A stretch of 64,000 nt of DNA from Salticus scenicus (taxonomy: Eukaryota > Arthropoda > Arachnida > Araneae > Salticidae), in assembly GCA_963930645.1 (NCBI GenBank), contig OZ005652.1, positions 263,019,356-263,083,355 on the forward strand, read 5' to 3'. Shown here one piece after another: positions 1-11,952 of this stretch. How positions within the stretch are numbered: position 1 is the stretch's first letter; each line of letters begins with the position of its first letter. The notes beneath the pieces are model-generated. The model had not been told where the DNA came from and did no database searches. It worked only from the letters and a program-made list of their open reading frames with translations. The translations under genes and the position numbers were made by a program.

Positions 1-1106
1 TGATGGTGACGTATAACATGTATATAAATATTCAGTTAATTTGAATAAGGAGTTTAGTCGTTGTCACACTTTAAATAATTTAAGCCTATAGATCTTAATG
101 ATGAACAATTTTTAATTGTGTCCCTGTAAAACTCGTTAAGTGCTAGAGACACCAAAATCCATACAGTTTGTACGATGGTGACCTATAACTCGTATATAAA
201 TTTTTCACTCAAACGGATAAGGCATTTAGATGCTATCGCACTTTAAATAATTTCACCCCATAGGCCATAATGATACAGAATTATTTGTTGTGTCCCTGTA
301 AAAAAACTAGAACTGCTAGATTCACCAAACCCTATATAGATCGTGAAACTGTGACCTACGGTAATATGTGTATATATATATATATTTTTTTTTTGCTCAA
401 TTGAATAAGGCGTTTAGACACTATCGCACTTTTTAAAATTTGGTCCCATACGCCGTAACGATAAAGAATTTTTCTTTTTTTCCCTGTAAAGAAACTGCAA
501 GTGCTAGATTCACCAAACTCTATGCAGTTCATGCAACTATTATCTATAATATGTGTATAAATTATTTGCTCAGTTTAATAAAGTGTTTTGACGCTATAGC
601 ACTTTTTAAAATTTGTTCCCATAGGCCATAATGATAAAGAATTTTTCTTTGTGTCTCTGTAAAACACTATAAGTGACAGATTCTCCAAAATCTATACAGA
701 TTGATTAACTGTGACCTATAATATGTGTATAATTTTTTTGCTCAATTGAATTAGGCGTTTAGATGCTATCGCACTTTTAAGATTTTGGTCCCATAGACCA
801 TAATGATAAAGAACTTTTCTTTCTGTCCCTGTAAAAAAACTATAAGTGCCAAATTCACCAAAATCAATAAGGTTCGTGCTATGGTGACTTGCAACATGCG
901 TACTAACTTACATCTCATTCGAACAAAACGTTTAGACGCTAGCTTGTTCACACACACACATACACACACACATACATATATAATCGTAAAAATAGTGAAT
1001 ACGAACTCATGGAAACTCAAAACGTATAGAAACACCAAAATCTCGAATTCGGATTTTTGATATGATTACAATACTTTCCTTACATACGTATGTTCGGAAA
1101 ATAAAA
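1..1106 (+). repeat. Tandem array of ~172-bp monomers with CA-rich junction and conserved tail (5' truncated by window)
   Basis: Six diverged monomers can be phased on the segment 'gacctataacatgtgtataaa', found near 7, 180, 352, 538, 712 and 884 (spacing 172-186). Each then carries 'ttagacgctatcgcactttt', 'cccataggccataatgat', 'tccctgtaaa' and 'agattcaccaaa'. The array ends in a (CA)n/(CATA)n tract at about 950-982, then 'cctcaaaacgtatagaaac'-type sequence and the tail 'caatactttccttac...gttcggaaa' to about 1106. The same order recurs at 1470-2112 and, inverted, at 22909-23935, so this is a dispersed element family and not a single local satellite. Short frames such as 440-631 and 803-1060 give similar peptides only because the DNA monomers are similar. 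Confidence 0.85.
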
Positions 1107-1469
1107 ATGAAACTGAGATTACTATCATCATTTATTATTTTCTTGATAATTTAGAATAAGGAACCAAATTAAATTTTGTTGAAAAAATAAAAACAAATCA
1201 TTGTTCAATTAGATATATACCATTTTCCATTTGTTTCAACCTTCATTTCATAAAAAAACTTCAGTATTTGCATAAAAATAAGTATGTGTATGTAAGTTAT
1301 TTGAAAAATAATAATAATCGTAAAAATAACAATAATAATAAATAAAATAAAAAGTCATTAGCTGTAAAATTTCCGTTAAATTTATGTTGGTTGGAATTAG
1401 GATAAAGTTTGCTCGTCCAATGTTTTCAACGACTGGAATACTACTTTCATGTATATGTATATATATATA

Positions 1470-2112
1470 TATATAATCTGGACTGACTCCACTCGACTTT
1501 CTCAACATTAAGTAATTAACGATTGTTTAAATAGATTAATGTAAGAAAAGCTGTTAAATGAACAAAAGAGAAAATTAAAATAGAATTTTTGAGTATTTTG
1601 CCCTAAATAGTGTTTTGTTTAATTTAACGCAACTGTATTTCAAATAATTTTAGCCCATAGGTCATAAGGATAAAGACTTTGTCGTTGCATTCCTGTAAAA
1701 ATCTCTAAGTGCAATTTTCACCATAATGTATACATTCGTTGAGACGGTGACCTATAACATGTATATAAATTTAAAGCTCAATCGAATAAGGCATTCAGAC
1801 GCTATCACACTTAAAATAATAATCACACCGTAGGCCATAATGATAAAGAACTTTTCGCTGTGATCCATAAAAAAATCTACACAGATCGTGCTATGGTGAC
1901 CGACAACATACGTACCGACTTTCAACTCATTCGTACAAAGAATTTAAACGCTATCGTGTTCAATCACACACACATACATACATCATCGTAAAAAAAGCAA
2001 TAATGAACTCAAGGGACCTCAAAACGTATAGAAACACAAAACTCTTAAAATAGAATTTTTGCCATGATTACAGTACTTTCCTTACATATGTAAGTTCAGA
2101 AAGTAAAAAAAA
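1470..2112 (+). mobile_element. Head-satellite-tail element, short copy
   Basis: The head, about 1474-1507, contains 'gactgactccactcgacttt', matching in reverse 'ggagtcactcc' and 'aaagtcgagtgg' at 23895-23930. The following ~110 bases also align between the two copies ('acaaaagagaaaa', 'gagtattttgccc', 'tttaatttaacgcaactg'). About two monomers follow (1640-1960), then 'cacacacacatacatacat', 'cctcaaaacgtatagaaac' and the tail 'actttccttacatatgtaag' to 2112. The superfamily is not recognised. The head motif 'actttccgaac' and tail motif 'gttcggaaagt' are inverted complements of each other, so they may be short terminal inverted repeats. Confidence 0.7.
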
Positions 2113-5100
2113 AAAAAAAATAAATAAAAATAAATACGTTAATAAGGCTATTAGAAGTGCAAACGGGATTTCTAATAGCATTTATACATACTTTTTATCG
2201 AATTTAAAAATAAATCTTAATTCGATTTAATAAATAAAAATACTACATTTATAAATAGATTTTTGTGTAAAAATAGTGGCTTGTCTTTTAAAATGAAACA
2301 AAACACAAGTAAGCAAAAGACCATTCTTGATAATATTCCGCTTTAACAAGTATAGAAAATTAAAACAACTTCAGTAAACCAAACATTAATAGCAACTCTA
2401 AAAACTTGAAAGAAAAAAAAAAAAAAAAAAAAAAAAAAGAGAGAGAGAGAGAGAGAGAAAATCTATTTTGTTTATTTACTTTTTATTTATTTTACTTTTT
2501 CTATATTTTCTTTTGTGAGAAACAGAGGTTTATGGCAGGTCTAAGTTTTAAACTTAAACAGAAACTATAAAGAACTCATTTATTTAAACATTTATTTTTG
2601 TACTCATTCATTTAAAAGAAAATATTCTGAACCTACTCATATAACTTTTTAACCGATTTTATTACTGTATTTCTTCTTTTAAAACTAACTGCTTTTATAG
2701 TTTATAATTAAGAAGAAGTATACTACATTGTTGTTATGAGTATTTATTTATCTATTGAAATTCGAGTGTTTTAACGGAGTTTAAAAAATTGCTGATCCTA
2801 TTGTTATCACTTCCTTCAAGATTTCATTTCTTTTATCTGCTGTAAACTTTTTGAAATATACTTGCATTTCCCCAGTTTAAAAAAAAAATGTATAGTAAGA
2901 ACAGCAATTATGCATAAATAGCAATTGAATTGATTTTGAGCAGCTTTATTTACTTCAAAAATCTGTATTATATATGTATAAGCCGTTGAAGAAATTAACC
3001 CTACGCAGTTCAATAAACAGATGTAAATATTTTGACTAAGAAAATGCCATATGAGAGCTATAGTATAGACCCACGAAAAAAAAAAAAAAAAGATATATTA
3101 AACGAAATAATATATTTATAATCTCTGAATTGCATCATAAAAACAGAATTCTATGGCAATTTTTAAAGGCTACAACATATTTCTTTCTTTCTTTTCTTTT
3201 CCCTTTTTCTTTTTAACTTTTCAAAAGAATATGATTATTTAAACAGGTGATATTTTAAGAGGAAAATGCTGTGGTGTCCTAAAGTTTAACCTTCGTGACA
3301 ATTAGGAGATTTCACGAAAGTTTAAATGTAAATGTCGACGCATCCCATCTATATTGTAAAAAATGAAAAGGCAAATTATCCTAACAATTTAATCATAATA
3401 ATTTGATTATAAATTTTAATATTCTGCTGGATACTCTGATAACCAATTTCGTTCATCTTACACATTCGTGACGGATACGGTCTATGGGATTCTAAATGCC
3501 ACGTGAATGTAGATGCAAAACGAGATCGAGGTGACAGTCCAAAAGATCAGGGTATCGATTTAATTGGAATGGCTGTCATTTAGCTTCGGGACATTTAGGA
3601 GACACGTGTGTGGCAACAGTGTCTCGTTTCTTTTTTGTTAATGAGTGTTTCTTAATCGAGGCAAATTAGCAAAGATGCTTGTCGTGTCCGTAATTTGAGG
3701 AAGCTGGCTTCTTCCAGATAAATCAGATCAAATGTGTGCGTTTCGTGAACAAATTATCTGCACTCTAGCAGCCAACTAAATGAGCATTTTTAATTGAAAT
3801 TGGATAGGACTTTTCGCAAAAAAAGAAAGGTTACTGTAAGGATAAATAGTGGAAAACTGATATTTCGCTATGCAAAATGGAATAAATTTATTTTGAAAAA
3901 GGGTTCTAAAAAATTTTGCGACCATGGTGAAAGAATATTTTTGATCGAGGTCCTTCTCGGAGTATTGATTCACGTTGTTATCACAGTCAAAATTGTTCAA
4001 AAATATATTAATTTACAGGGTTCAAGGAATTTTCAATTAATGTAAATTAACTCGTGCCCTTGATAGAATAATTCATGCTTACACTCTTTTTAAGTAATTT
4101 TAAAAATATTTAATAGATACTCAATATATAATAAAGCTACATATCCTTAACATCACAAGACAGAAAATTGAGTGTAATAATTAATATTCATAACTTCTTC
4201 CTAAAAAATTATAGTAAGAATAAACAAAAATTCAGAATACAAAAATATTTTTTATACATACAAATGTGATTATTAATGATATTAGCTAACAATTTTGCTC
4301 TCCGATAATAATTTCTGGAATCTCTCTCTCATTTTTTTTTTTTTTTTTTTTTTCTACTCAATACATTTTTTTTTAACAAAATACTGATATATATTTTTTT
4401 ATTTTACTTATTTAAACATTTAATTTTCTTGATTTGAGTTTAAAACCCCGCATAAAATCTTAAAAGTATTACAAACTTGTGAAAAAGATAGATGAGTTTT
4501 GAGTTTCTTAATTGTAATGTCTTCATTATTTTAGTCATTACATTTATTTTCATTAACAATCAAACTGCAAACATTGTTTAATTTTGCTCTTCATTTACTG
4601 AAATTTCCAATAATTAATATCCAAAATTGAAATGTCTCTACTCCAAAAGCAACAGCGATTTAGACTTCACCATAAAATCAGATAGCACAGGCATTTAGAA
4701 ATATTTCATGATTTCATTTCATAATTTCCTTTTCTAAAATGTATTTATTTATTTATTTATTAATACGACAGGACAAATGTTTTATTCAGACATTTTGAGT
4801 TGTCATCATTAGCTTTGTTTCATCTTCAATATATCAGGTTGTCCTCCAACATTCAGTTTTACAAATTTATTTCTTTATGTATCTTATAATAATATGTTTA
4901 AATCGTAAAAACTTTTACATGTTTAAAAACCGACTGTTAACTCTTGGATTAACAGTTAGTAAAATAAAGTAAGTTGAACAGAAGTCTCCTATTTCTGAGA
5001 AAAAATTCAAACCATTCAACGAATAAATAAATAAATAAAAATAAAATGTTTGAACCACCCATTTTTCATACATGCGTCATGAATATTATTCTGGTGTCAT

Positions 5101-6327
5101 TTTCAATAACTAAAGCAATTGGTTTAAAAAACATGGCGTAAACTATTTTTCATACATCCATACACTTAATTAAATAAAAATAAATAAACAAGAATTCATG
5201 ATTCAAAGGACTTACATAAAGTTTATAATACATAAAATAGTCCTATCGGACTAAATTACATTCTGTCTTGGACAGGTTTTTTTTTTTTTTTCATTAGTCT
5301 CATATTTGATTTCTGATTTTAGTTATTTATTTTTTATTTGTAACTTTTTTTGGTTCAAAAATTTTAAAAGAATTCATTTATATAAAATAATCTATAACCT
5401 GTGTACTCATATTTGGAGTTTATAAAAATAGAAAGCGATAACATAACAGTAAAAATGATAAAATTAAATCAATGATTTTATTTTAGACATTATCATAAGA
5501 AAAATGGCATGGAATGTTTTTTACGGTAAGCAACGGCACCCGTAACTTATTTAAGAAAGAATATTATTTTTCATATTTTAGCACATATTTTCTAAAATGC
5601 TTATAAGTGTGCAGTCAACGATCTTGTAAGTTTAGTATAGCTTGCAATACCGTCAAATCTTCCATCTGTACTTACCTTACCTTAATCATACAAATTATCA
5701 GTTCGAGGACCACTGTTTCACAAATGTATTTACAATTCGTAAATCCTATTTCACTGAATTATTATTTTTCCGCTTTATAAATAAGTGTTTTGCTTTTTGA
5801 TTAAAAATATAATCACATGACTACAGGTGATGAGAAATTCGATAATATTAAAATAAAAATATTGAAGACATATCTAGATTATTCACACTCTCCAAATTCT
5901 TTGAGAAGTTAGATGTATTTTATTTTTATTTATTTATTTACTTATTTTATTTATTATTGTTTGGTAATGAGTAGCGAAAATTTTCAAAGTTTTTAGAACT
6001 TTATTAAAAAGAAAAATATTTTTAAATGATGCAAAATGCTAATGTAAGCGAATAAAAAGCGCTGATAAATGTATACAGGAACTAGATGATATAATTTTAA
6101 AAAAACATTTTTAAATTAGGCTATTTTAAACCATCCTTCATGTCTTAAATTTGCATTTTCGAAACAGAGATACAGAATCAAAAAGAAAACTATGAACTAT
6201 TCTAGATATAATTTCAACTTTTTTAAAAGTTATAGATTAAAGTTATCGAATGCCTCTATGTGTCAAAGAATATCATATACCAGCAATAATAATGCAAATA
6301 CACATTGTTCCGTATTTATAGTTTTGG
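2113..6327. other. AT-rich region without a recognisable gene
   Basis: Poly(A) with (GA)n at about 2412-2457, poly(T) runs near 4328 and 5278, and repeated (TTTA)n/(AATA)n-like tracts. The frames at 2816-3013, 3776-4000 and 3794-4045 are short and unrecognised. The block 3450-3790 is noticeably less AT-rich and lacks homopolymers, with 'acggatacggtctatggg', 'ccacgtgaatg' and 'ggagacacgtgtgtggcaac'. It could be a relic or a conserved non-coding block; I cannot tell which. Confidence 0.6.
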
Positions 6328-6329
6328 TT

Positions 6330-6461
6330 TTCTTCGAAACTCGCATTAATAGTGGCGAGGATCCCTTAACCCCCCCCCCCCCCCCATTTCTCACTTAGGG
6401 CACCCAACTCAGGCCAAGGACTGTCGCGTTGTGTAGGGCTGTAACTCTTGCAACAGTAACA
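6330..6461 (+). mobile_element. Fragment of the tRNA-headed SINE family (3' part)
   Basis: 'ttcgaaactcgcattaatag', 'ggatccctta' and 'ggctgtaactcttgcaacag' follow the same order as the minus-strand SINE at 28676-28902 ('ctccgaaattttcgtaaata', 'ggaccccttg', 'ggccttactcccacaaca') and as the + copy at 40508-40735. A run of about 16 C at 6370-6385 interrupts it. The tRNA head is absent. The 68-codon frame at 6192-6398 runs into this repeat and is not considered a gene. Confidence 0.55.
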
Positions 6462-7390
6462 TCAAAAGCACTTTTTTTAGTATTCTATTTCATTGTATTT
6501 GTACAACTTTCCTTAAATTCCGCAATAACTTTTCTATGGAATTTATATCATCATAATTTCTTGACAAAAATATTTTAATAACAAGAATTCAGTAAAATGG
6601 CCGATATATGTAACTTAGAATCTATTCCTTACATTAGCGATATTAAAGAGACTCACTAATTGTGCTTGTTTAAAATGTTTAAGAATATCAATTCACCCAC
6701 GATACGCCTCGGGTATAGAATCTCATTTGTATTCGAATCTCATTTAAAGAAAATCAACAGAAAGTTTGAGAAATTAGATCATCTACGTTCAAAATAATTA
6801 GATTTGAGTTCAATGAAGCAGTTATTCTATGCTCAGAGATTATATCCCTTCAGAAGATAGAGATACAGACAAGATAATATGAAGAGAAACTTAGATACAT
6901 AACTGAAAAATGTCTTAGCAGTGATAACAGATTCTGTTATTAGTTTTGATTGTGTTGTGCCTATACACTCTTAGGTTTTTAATCCTGAATTCCTAAATTA
7001 ATTAATAGAAATCGACAGCACCTTTGGAGCCATTCTTATCGCTCGTTTAGTTACGTTGAAGAAAATAACTGCATTTGGTTTTGCATAAATGATAACGTCT
7101 TTCTGCTACATATTTTATTGATTAGTTATGGGCATGACGATGTCAGAAGTAATAATATTTATTATAAGCAGTTTAAAATAAAATAATTTTAATTAATATT
7201 AATACACATAAAGTTTGTTCAAAGAACGTTAACCTTGGATTTTACTTCTTTAACATAGATCTAAGATTATATTTTTAATTCTAAAGTTTCATAATAATTT
7301 CATTAAACTAATTGACACTTTACGGAGGTTATTTCGAGAATCACAAAATTTATTTTTTTTATATAGACTTCATAAATATATATACATATA
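6462..7390. other. AT-rich spacer, nothing recognised
   Basis: No repeat copy seen elsewhere in the window, no RNA gene and no coding frame beyond chance length. The overlapping short frames at 7303-7547 span the junction with the transposon fragment that begins at 7391. Confidence 0.5.
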
Positions 7391-7660
7391 AGGTGTTCCA
7401 AAATTCGACCAACAAATTTAGATGGACGATAGGTAGAAGGCATGAAAAGGATAAAATTATCATAAAACATAAAACATGGGGTAGCAAAACACGTTGAGAG
7501 GTTGAAATCGCGGAAAACCAAAGAGGTAGTTTGGATGCGCGGAACACATTGCGTTGCCTCTGCGTTCGCCGAATCTCAATGTGTGTAACTTTTTTCTGTG
7601 GGGTTAATTTAAGTCTCTCGTTTATGCGACGTATGAGGTAAGACTGAGCGGAATGTGTGC
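7391..7660 (+). pseudogene. Internally deleted DDE-superfamily transposase fragment (mariner-like, DFFLWG type)
   Basis: The frame starting at 7563 reads RSPNLNVCNFFLWG, then a stop (taa), then FKSLVYATYEV. This matches the familiar C-terminal stretch of arthropod DDE transposases of the 'RSPDLxxxDFFLWGYxKxxVY' type (established family knowledge). The usual acidic residues of that stretch are replaced by N, and the Y after LWG is a stop codon. In-frame stops upstream (near 7503 and 7527) also show decay. The sequence starts at 7391 with 'aggtgttccaaaattc', which looks like an element terminus, so most of the coding region has been deleted. Product inactive. Subfamily uncertain. Confidence 0.7.
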
Positions 7661-7976
7661 GGATTTTGCTGTATGGTTAAGTACCCGACTTCGTGCGCAG
7701 TTCGTCGGACAAAGAGGGTGGAAGATTATATACATGCCGCAACCTTGAAACAGGGTGTGCAACGTGAATCTGTTATTACTCAAAATTAAGTCCCCAAATG
7801 TAGCACAAACTCGTGGGCGTGGTCGAACAGCATGATAATTTTCCAGGAAGGATTTGATACAAGTGCTGAATATTAGGCTACTCTCACTGCTACGAGCCTA
7901 AGTTTGGGCTACTTTATAAACTTTTTTAGGGTTTCACTACATACTGCACAGGCTTCAAGCGAAAGACTTTTAAAAT

Positions 7977-8279
7977 TCATCTGTATAATCTTCTAATCTT
8001 TTTAGTCATCAGATTAACAAAACGAAGAAGACGGCATTCTTTCCATGGAGTATCAAAATAATCGTGGAATGACTCTGGAGCACCATTAGGGGTGGTTCCA
8101 AGGTCGACTCCAGTTGCCCCTATGTACCACAGATTATCATACAGATAGAACAGTAAAGCTAAAATGCGAACCGGAGCAATAGTATAGCACCTCTACGGTC
8201 AACGGAGAGAACTAAGATCTTCCACATATGTTAAATCTACATGTACAGCATCTTTGATCAAAAACTGTTCTTCTGTTTC
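7977..8279 (-). pseudogene. Unrecognised coding-like relic with two in-frame stops
   Basis: On the minus strand one frame stays open for about 100 codons except for two neighbouring stops (8199-8201 and 8193-8195). Upstream of the stops it reads ETEEQFLIKDAVHVDLTYVE. Downstream it reads IAPVRILALLFYLYDNLWY, then GATGVDLGTTPNGAPESF, then HDYFDTPWKECRLLRFVN, ending LYR-stop at 7977-7979. The composition is unlike the low-complexity translations of the surrounding AT-rich DNA. I do not recognise the family. It may be a degraded host exon or part of an unknown transposon protein. No ATG or splice junction was assigned. Confidence 0.4.
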
Positions 8280-8550
8280 GAGACGAGATAGATAATATAA
8301 AATGCTTTAAAAAGGAAAAATGTTTTTGGTTCGTGTATATTTTCAAAACTTATTTGCATAATATTTAATACTTGCTTTTTAAAATAAATTGCTTTTGGTC
8401 AAGTTTGTAAGCACGAACAAAGTTGCCAAAACAAAACATAGATACAATAAAAATAAGATGATCGATTGCGTAAGCTGGGGAGCTCGAGAAACTTACAGCT
8501 GTTGCCCACACGGTCACTGTAGCCTTTTTTGTTGTTGTTGTTGTTACTAT

Positions 8551-9270
8551 CATGAAAAACGGCAGTTTTTCGAGTGACGCAAGCGGAAGCCCAAACTGAC
8601 GCTGCGAACTCATATATACGGCTAGTTCGACTTCAAAGAGATTTGTAAAAGCCGACACTTAATATCTCAGCAAATATGCCATATTTTATTCTGATCTTTT
8701 CAAGATAGTCTTTTATCTTCGGTCTTAATCTATCCTGAAATTTTTACATCTCTACATGCAGTATGTTTTGAGATCTGAATCTCAATTTAAAGCCAAAATG
8801 GGAAAACGGTTGGAGTAATGGACTGAAATTCTGAAAAATATCTCTAAAACGGCTCGAAGGATTTTCATATAATTAATATATGTTGTTAATAGGATCTTTC
8901 TGAATCTAGTAACGTCTTTGTTTTTTTCAGGAAAACTCTTGTTTTTTATAAAAGTTCTTTTAAAAATAGAACTATATTACTCCGCCAATTGCATGCTTTT
9001 CTTCGGCTAAAAAGGCCGTAAATCGGCTCTTAGTTCTTGCTTGCAAGGCTTCAGTTGCTCACGTTGGTTGGCTGACCAACGTGAATGCAGTCAATAAATT
9101 TTTGTTATGAAGAAAATATTTTTAATTTTAAAATTTCCCATTTTGTAAAAAAAATATTTAGATAATATTTAAAATAAAAAGAAGTATTTTTAAATTATAG
9201 ATATTCTATTTCATCATTATTCATAATGAATTAATTTTTTTTTTAAAGCGAAAACGTTTAAATCCCTCAT
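8551..9270 (+). repeat. Dispersed repeat R1, copy A
   Basis: Begins 'catgaaaaacggcagttttt' and aligns closely to 20406-21210: 'gtgacgcaagcggaag', 'ctcatatatacggctagtt', 'gtaaaagccgacacttaat', 'atatctctaaaac', 'gctcgaaggattttcatat' and 'gaccaacgtgaatgcagtca' occur in both. Near 9060 there is a short palindrome, 'cacgttggt' paired with 'accaacgtg'. The last ~125 bases are also part of the left arm of the inverted repeat that starts at 9145. The minus-strand frame 8365-8658 is a chance frame in this repeat. Class unknown. Confidence 0.8.
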
Positions 9271-11940
9271 GCGCACGAATTTATACCATGGTCCATGGTC
9301 TTTGGAGCGCATGCGTACATCATCCGGATGATTACATCCTGTAGACGCTAAGCTAATTGCTTTCACTGTATCTTTGCGCGGTGTTTGTTTATGTTGATTG
9401 GATATCCAAAATCTTTGCATGATTTAGTGGTAAGTGTTTTATAATTTTATATTCTTAAAATTGCTTATATTTTTAAACTTAATTTTACGTATATGTAATT
9501 TTTGACTTCGCCTGATCGCCCGAAAGTATTGTTATATGTAAACAAACCCTAATTTTTATTTTTATAGTCGCTTTTTTCGCAAAATGTTACTCAGTTTTCT
9601 GTAATATGATAATTAAACAAGCTTTCGAATTAATTATTATGTTTATCATTACTATTATTATGTTATTATTGGTAATATGTCACCTTTTAGCTTAGCAATG
9701 GAAAAATTAGGGGTATCCAGTGATATTGTTTTAGTCTTAATATTGGGATACTGACCGCTGTAGCATGAATTTTCAGATTCGTGCACGACGAATTAGCTGC
9801 ATCCAGTGATTTTATTTATTTTTTGTTTGTTTTGTGATTGCTTCTGTACAGATTTTCATGCATTTTCAGATTCATGCAAGGCTGCAATTTTGAAAATTTG
9901 TGGCAAATCTTCAAGTTATTTCATATTACACATCATTTATAATGCTGAATTTTATGTGTTAAAGCTTGAAAGCTCTCTGATTTTCTTTTTTTTTGTGGTG
10001 AAGTAGCTCAAATTTCTATTACTATTTTAAATAACTTATTAATCTTTAAAATATGCTTAATTTATTTCAGTGAATTTCAAAACAAGCACCAGAGTGAAAC
10101 AATAATTTATTTTCTTAAAATGTGTTTTTGATGTTTTGTAATGATTCAGAGTATCGATTTGCAGTAATCGACTCATTCAGTGAGATGTACATCAGCAACA
10201 GCAATAGTAATTATAACAATATTTATAACAATAATTATAGCAATAGTAAACCTTATAGTAAAGCTATTCCAAAAATAAACTAAATAAAACTTATCAAAAG
10301 CTTTCTTACTTAGATTTCTTTTTCTTCTCCCCCCCCCCTCCCCCATAGCAGTTAATTGTACAAATGCATCTTAAAAATTAAACCCACTTTCAAGGCCTGC
10401 GTTATTTATCATTAATAGATTGCTCACACTGTTTAGTGACAGTTTGTTTATAATTTCATGTCTTACCAAATTTATGCAACTGAAAAACTATTTTCACAAT
10501 TTGTCCGAAATCACAATATTTTTGAAAAAAATTCATCCTGAATGAGGAATTTGGGGGATTTGAACAAAATTCTATTCTTCTGGTAGTTTTAGGCCCATAA
10601 ATTTCAAAAAGTTTATTAAAAATGCAAAAAAAAAAGTTCTCATTAATTTAAAAAATAACTTTAAAATTAACCAAAAATCATGTGACTTCAAAACGCTGCC
10701 TGACGTCATACTTTATGATGCTTCAATGTTTACATTCTGTTAGCCTGGTTGGTAAGCAGCAATTTGTTTTAACTTTCGTAATTATTAATCGTTTATGTGA
10801 TTTCTGAGCATCTTTTTCATCTTATAATCATTCAATATCATTATCACCATTTTCCATTATCATCATTTTCAATTGTTTTCTTTTCATGGCGGTTGTCCAA
10901 TGTTTTCGTTTCATAGGATCCTGTGGAACGCTAAAGGATAACTTTTGAGAAGTGTTAGCCGTTGTATTAGTGCAAAATGGTACAATACAATATTTATACT
11001 ACAATTTTTTAATATCGGTCATTATTATAACATAGAAAACCTATTTCACTGATTCAAGAAGCAAATCAAAGCACAAAATCGAATGTAAACAACAATTACT
11101 TTCGTTTGTTGTCATAAAGAGTGACGTTACGATATATTATACTGCATTTTCTCTATACAGTAAATAGTGTGATGTTAAAATTGTTATAAATCAGTCATTA
11201 GATTTCAAATAAAAAAGATGTATGTATTTATTTTCTTACCTTTTCATTTTCTATTAGAATAAAATCAAAAAACGTGCAAATGCTTTGGATGCAGCTAATT
11301 CGTCGTGCACGAATCTGAAAATTCATGCTACAGCGGTCAGTATCCCAATATTAAGACTAAAACATTATCACTGGATACCCCTAATTTTTCCAAAAATTGC
11401 TAAGATAAAAGGTGACATATTACCAATAATAACATAATAATAGTAATGATAAACATAATAATTAATTCGAAAACTTGTTTAATTATCATATTATACAGAA
11501 AACTGAGTAACATTTTGCGAAAAAAGTGACTACAAAAATGAAAATCAGGGTTTGTTTACATATAACAATACTTTCGGGCGATCAGGCGAAGCCTATAATT
11601 ACATATACGTAAAATTAAGTTTAAAAATATAAGCAAGTTTTAAGAATATAAAATTATAAAACACTTTCCACTAAATCATGTAAAGATTTTGGATATCCAA
11701 TCAATATAAACAAACACCGCGCAGAGATACAGTGCAAGCAATTAGCTTAGCGTCTACAGGATGTACGCATGCGCTCCAAAGACCATGGACCATGGTATAA
11801 ATTCGTGCGCATGAGGAATTTAATCGTTTTCGCTTTTAAAATTTTTTTTTAATTCATTATGAATAGGTAATGATGAAATAGGATATCTATAATTAAAAAA
11901 TACTTCTTTTTATTTTAAATATTATCTAAATATTTTATAC
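9145..11940. repeat. Large inverted repeat: arms 9145-9805 and 11286-11940, 1.48-kb spacer
   Basis: The left arm reads (+) 'ccatggtccatggtctttgg', 'gcgcatgcgtac', 'gtttgtttatgttgattgg', 'tgatcgcccgaaagtattg', 'tgtagcatgaattttcagat' and 'gtgcacgacgaattagctgc'. The reverse complement of each lies in the same order in the right arm, for example 'gcagctaattcgtcgtgcac' at 11291 and 'catggaccatggtataaatt' near 11790. By eye only scattered mismatches occur; one is a ~17-base segment around 9317-9340 missing from the right arm between short direct repeats. The spacer (9806-11285) is unique AT-rich sequence with 'tgacgtcata' near 10702 and a C-run near 10330, and no recognisable gene. The outer edge of the right arm touches a hAT transposase relic. 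Confidence 0.9.
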
Positions 11941-11952
11941 ATTTGGAAAACT

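Noticed and set aside
803..1060. 85-codon frame similar to a 91-codon frame at 22955-23230.
   Set aside because: Both translate the same tandem monomer and CA tract; monomer length breaks the frame, so similarity follows from repeat identity.
1440..1470. TATATATA tracts as promoters.
   Set aside because: TA microsatellites are frequent and not associated with initiator, exon or coding signals.
2412..2457. Long poly(A) runs as tails of processed pseudogenes or retrocopies.
   Set aside because: Poly(A)/poly(T) runs occur throughout on both strands without adjacent coding relics or target duplications; treated as low-complexity expansion.
8365..8658. 97-codon minus-strand frame.
   Set aside because: It crosses the edge of repeat R1, contains a translated GTT repeat (TTTTT), and the frame is not kept in R1 copy B.
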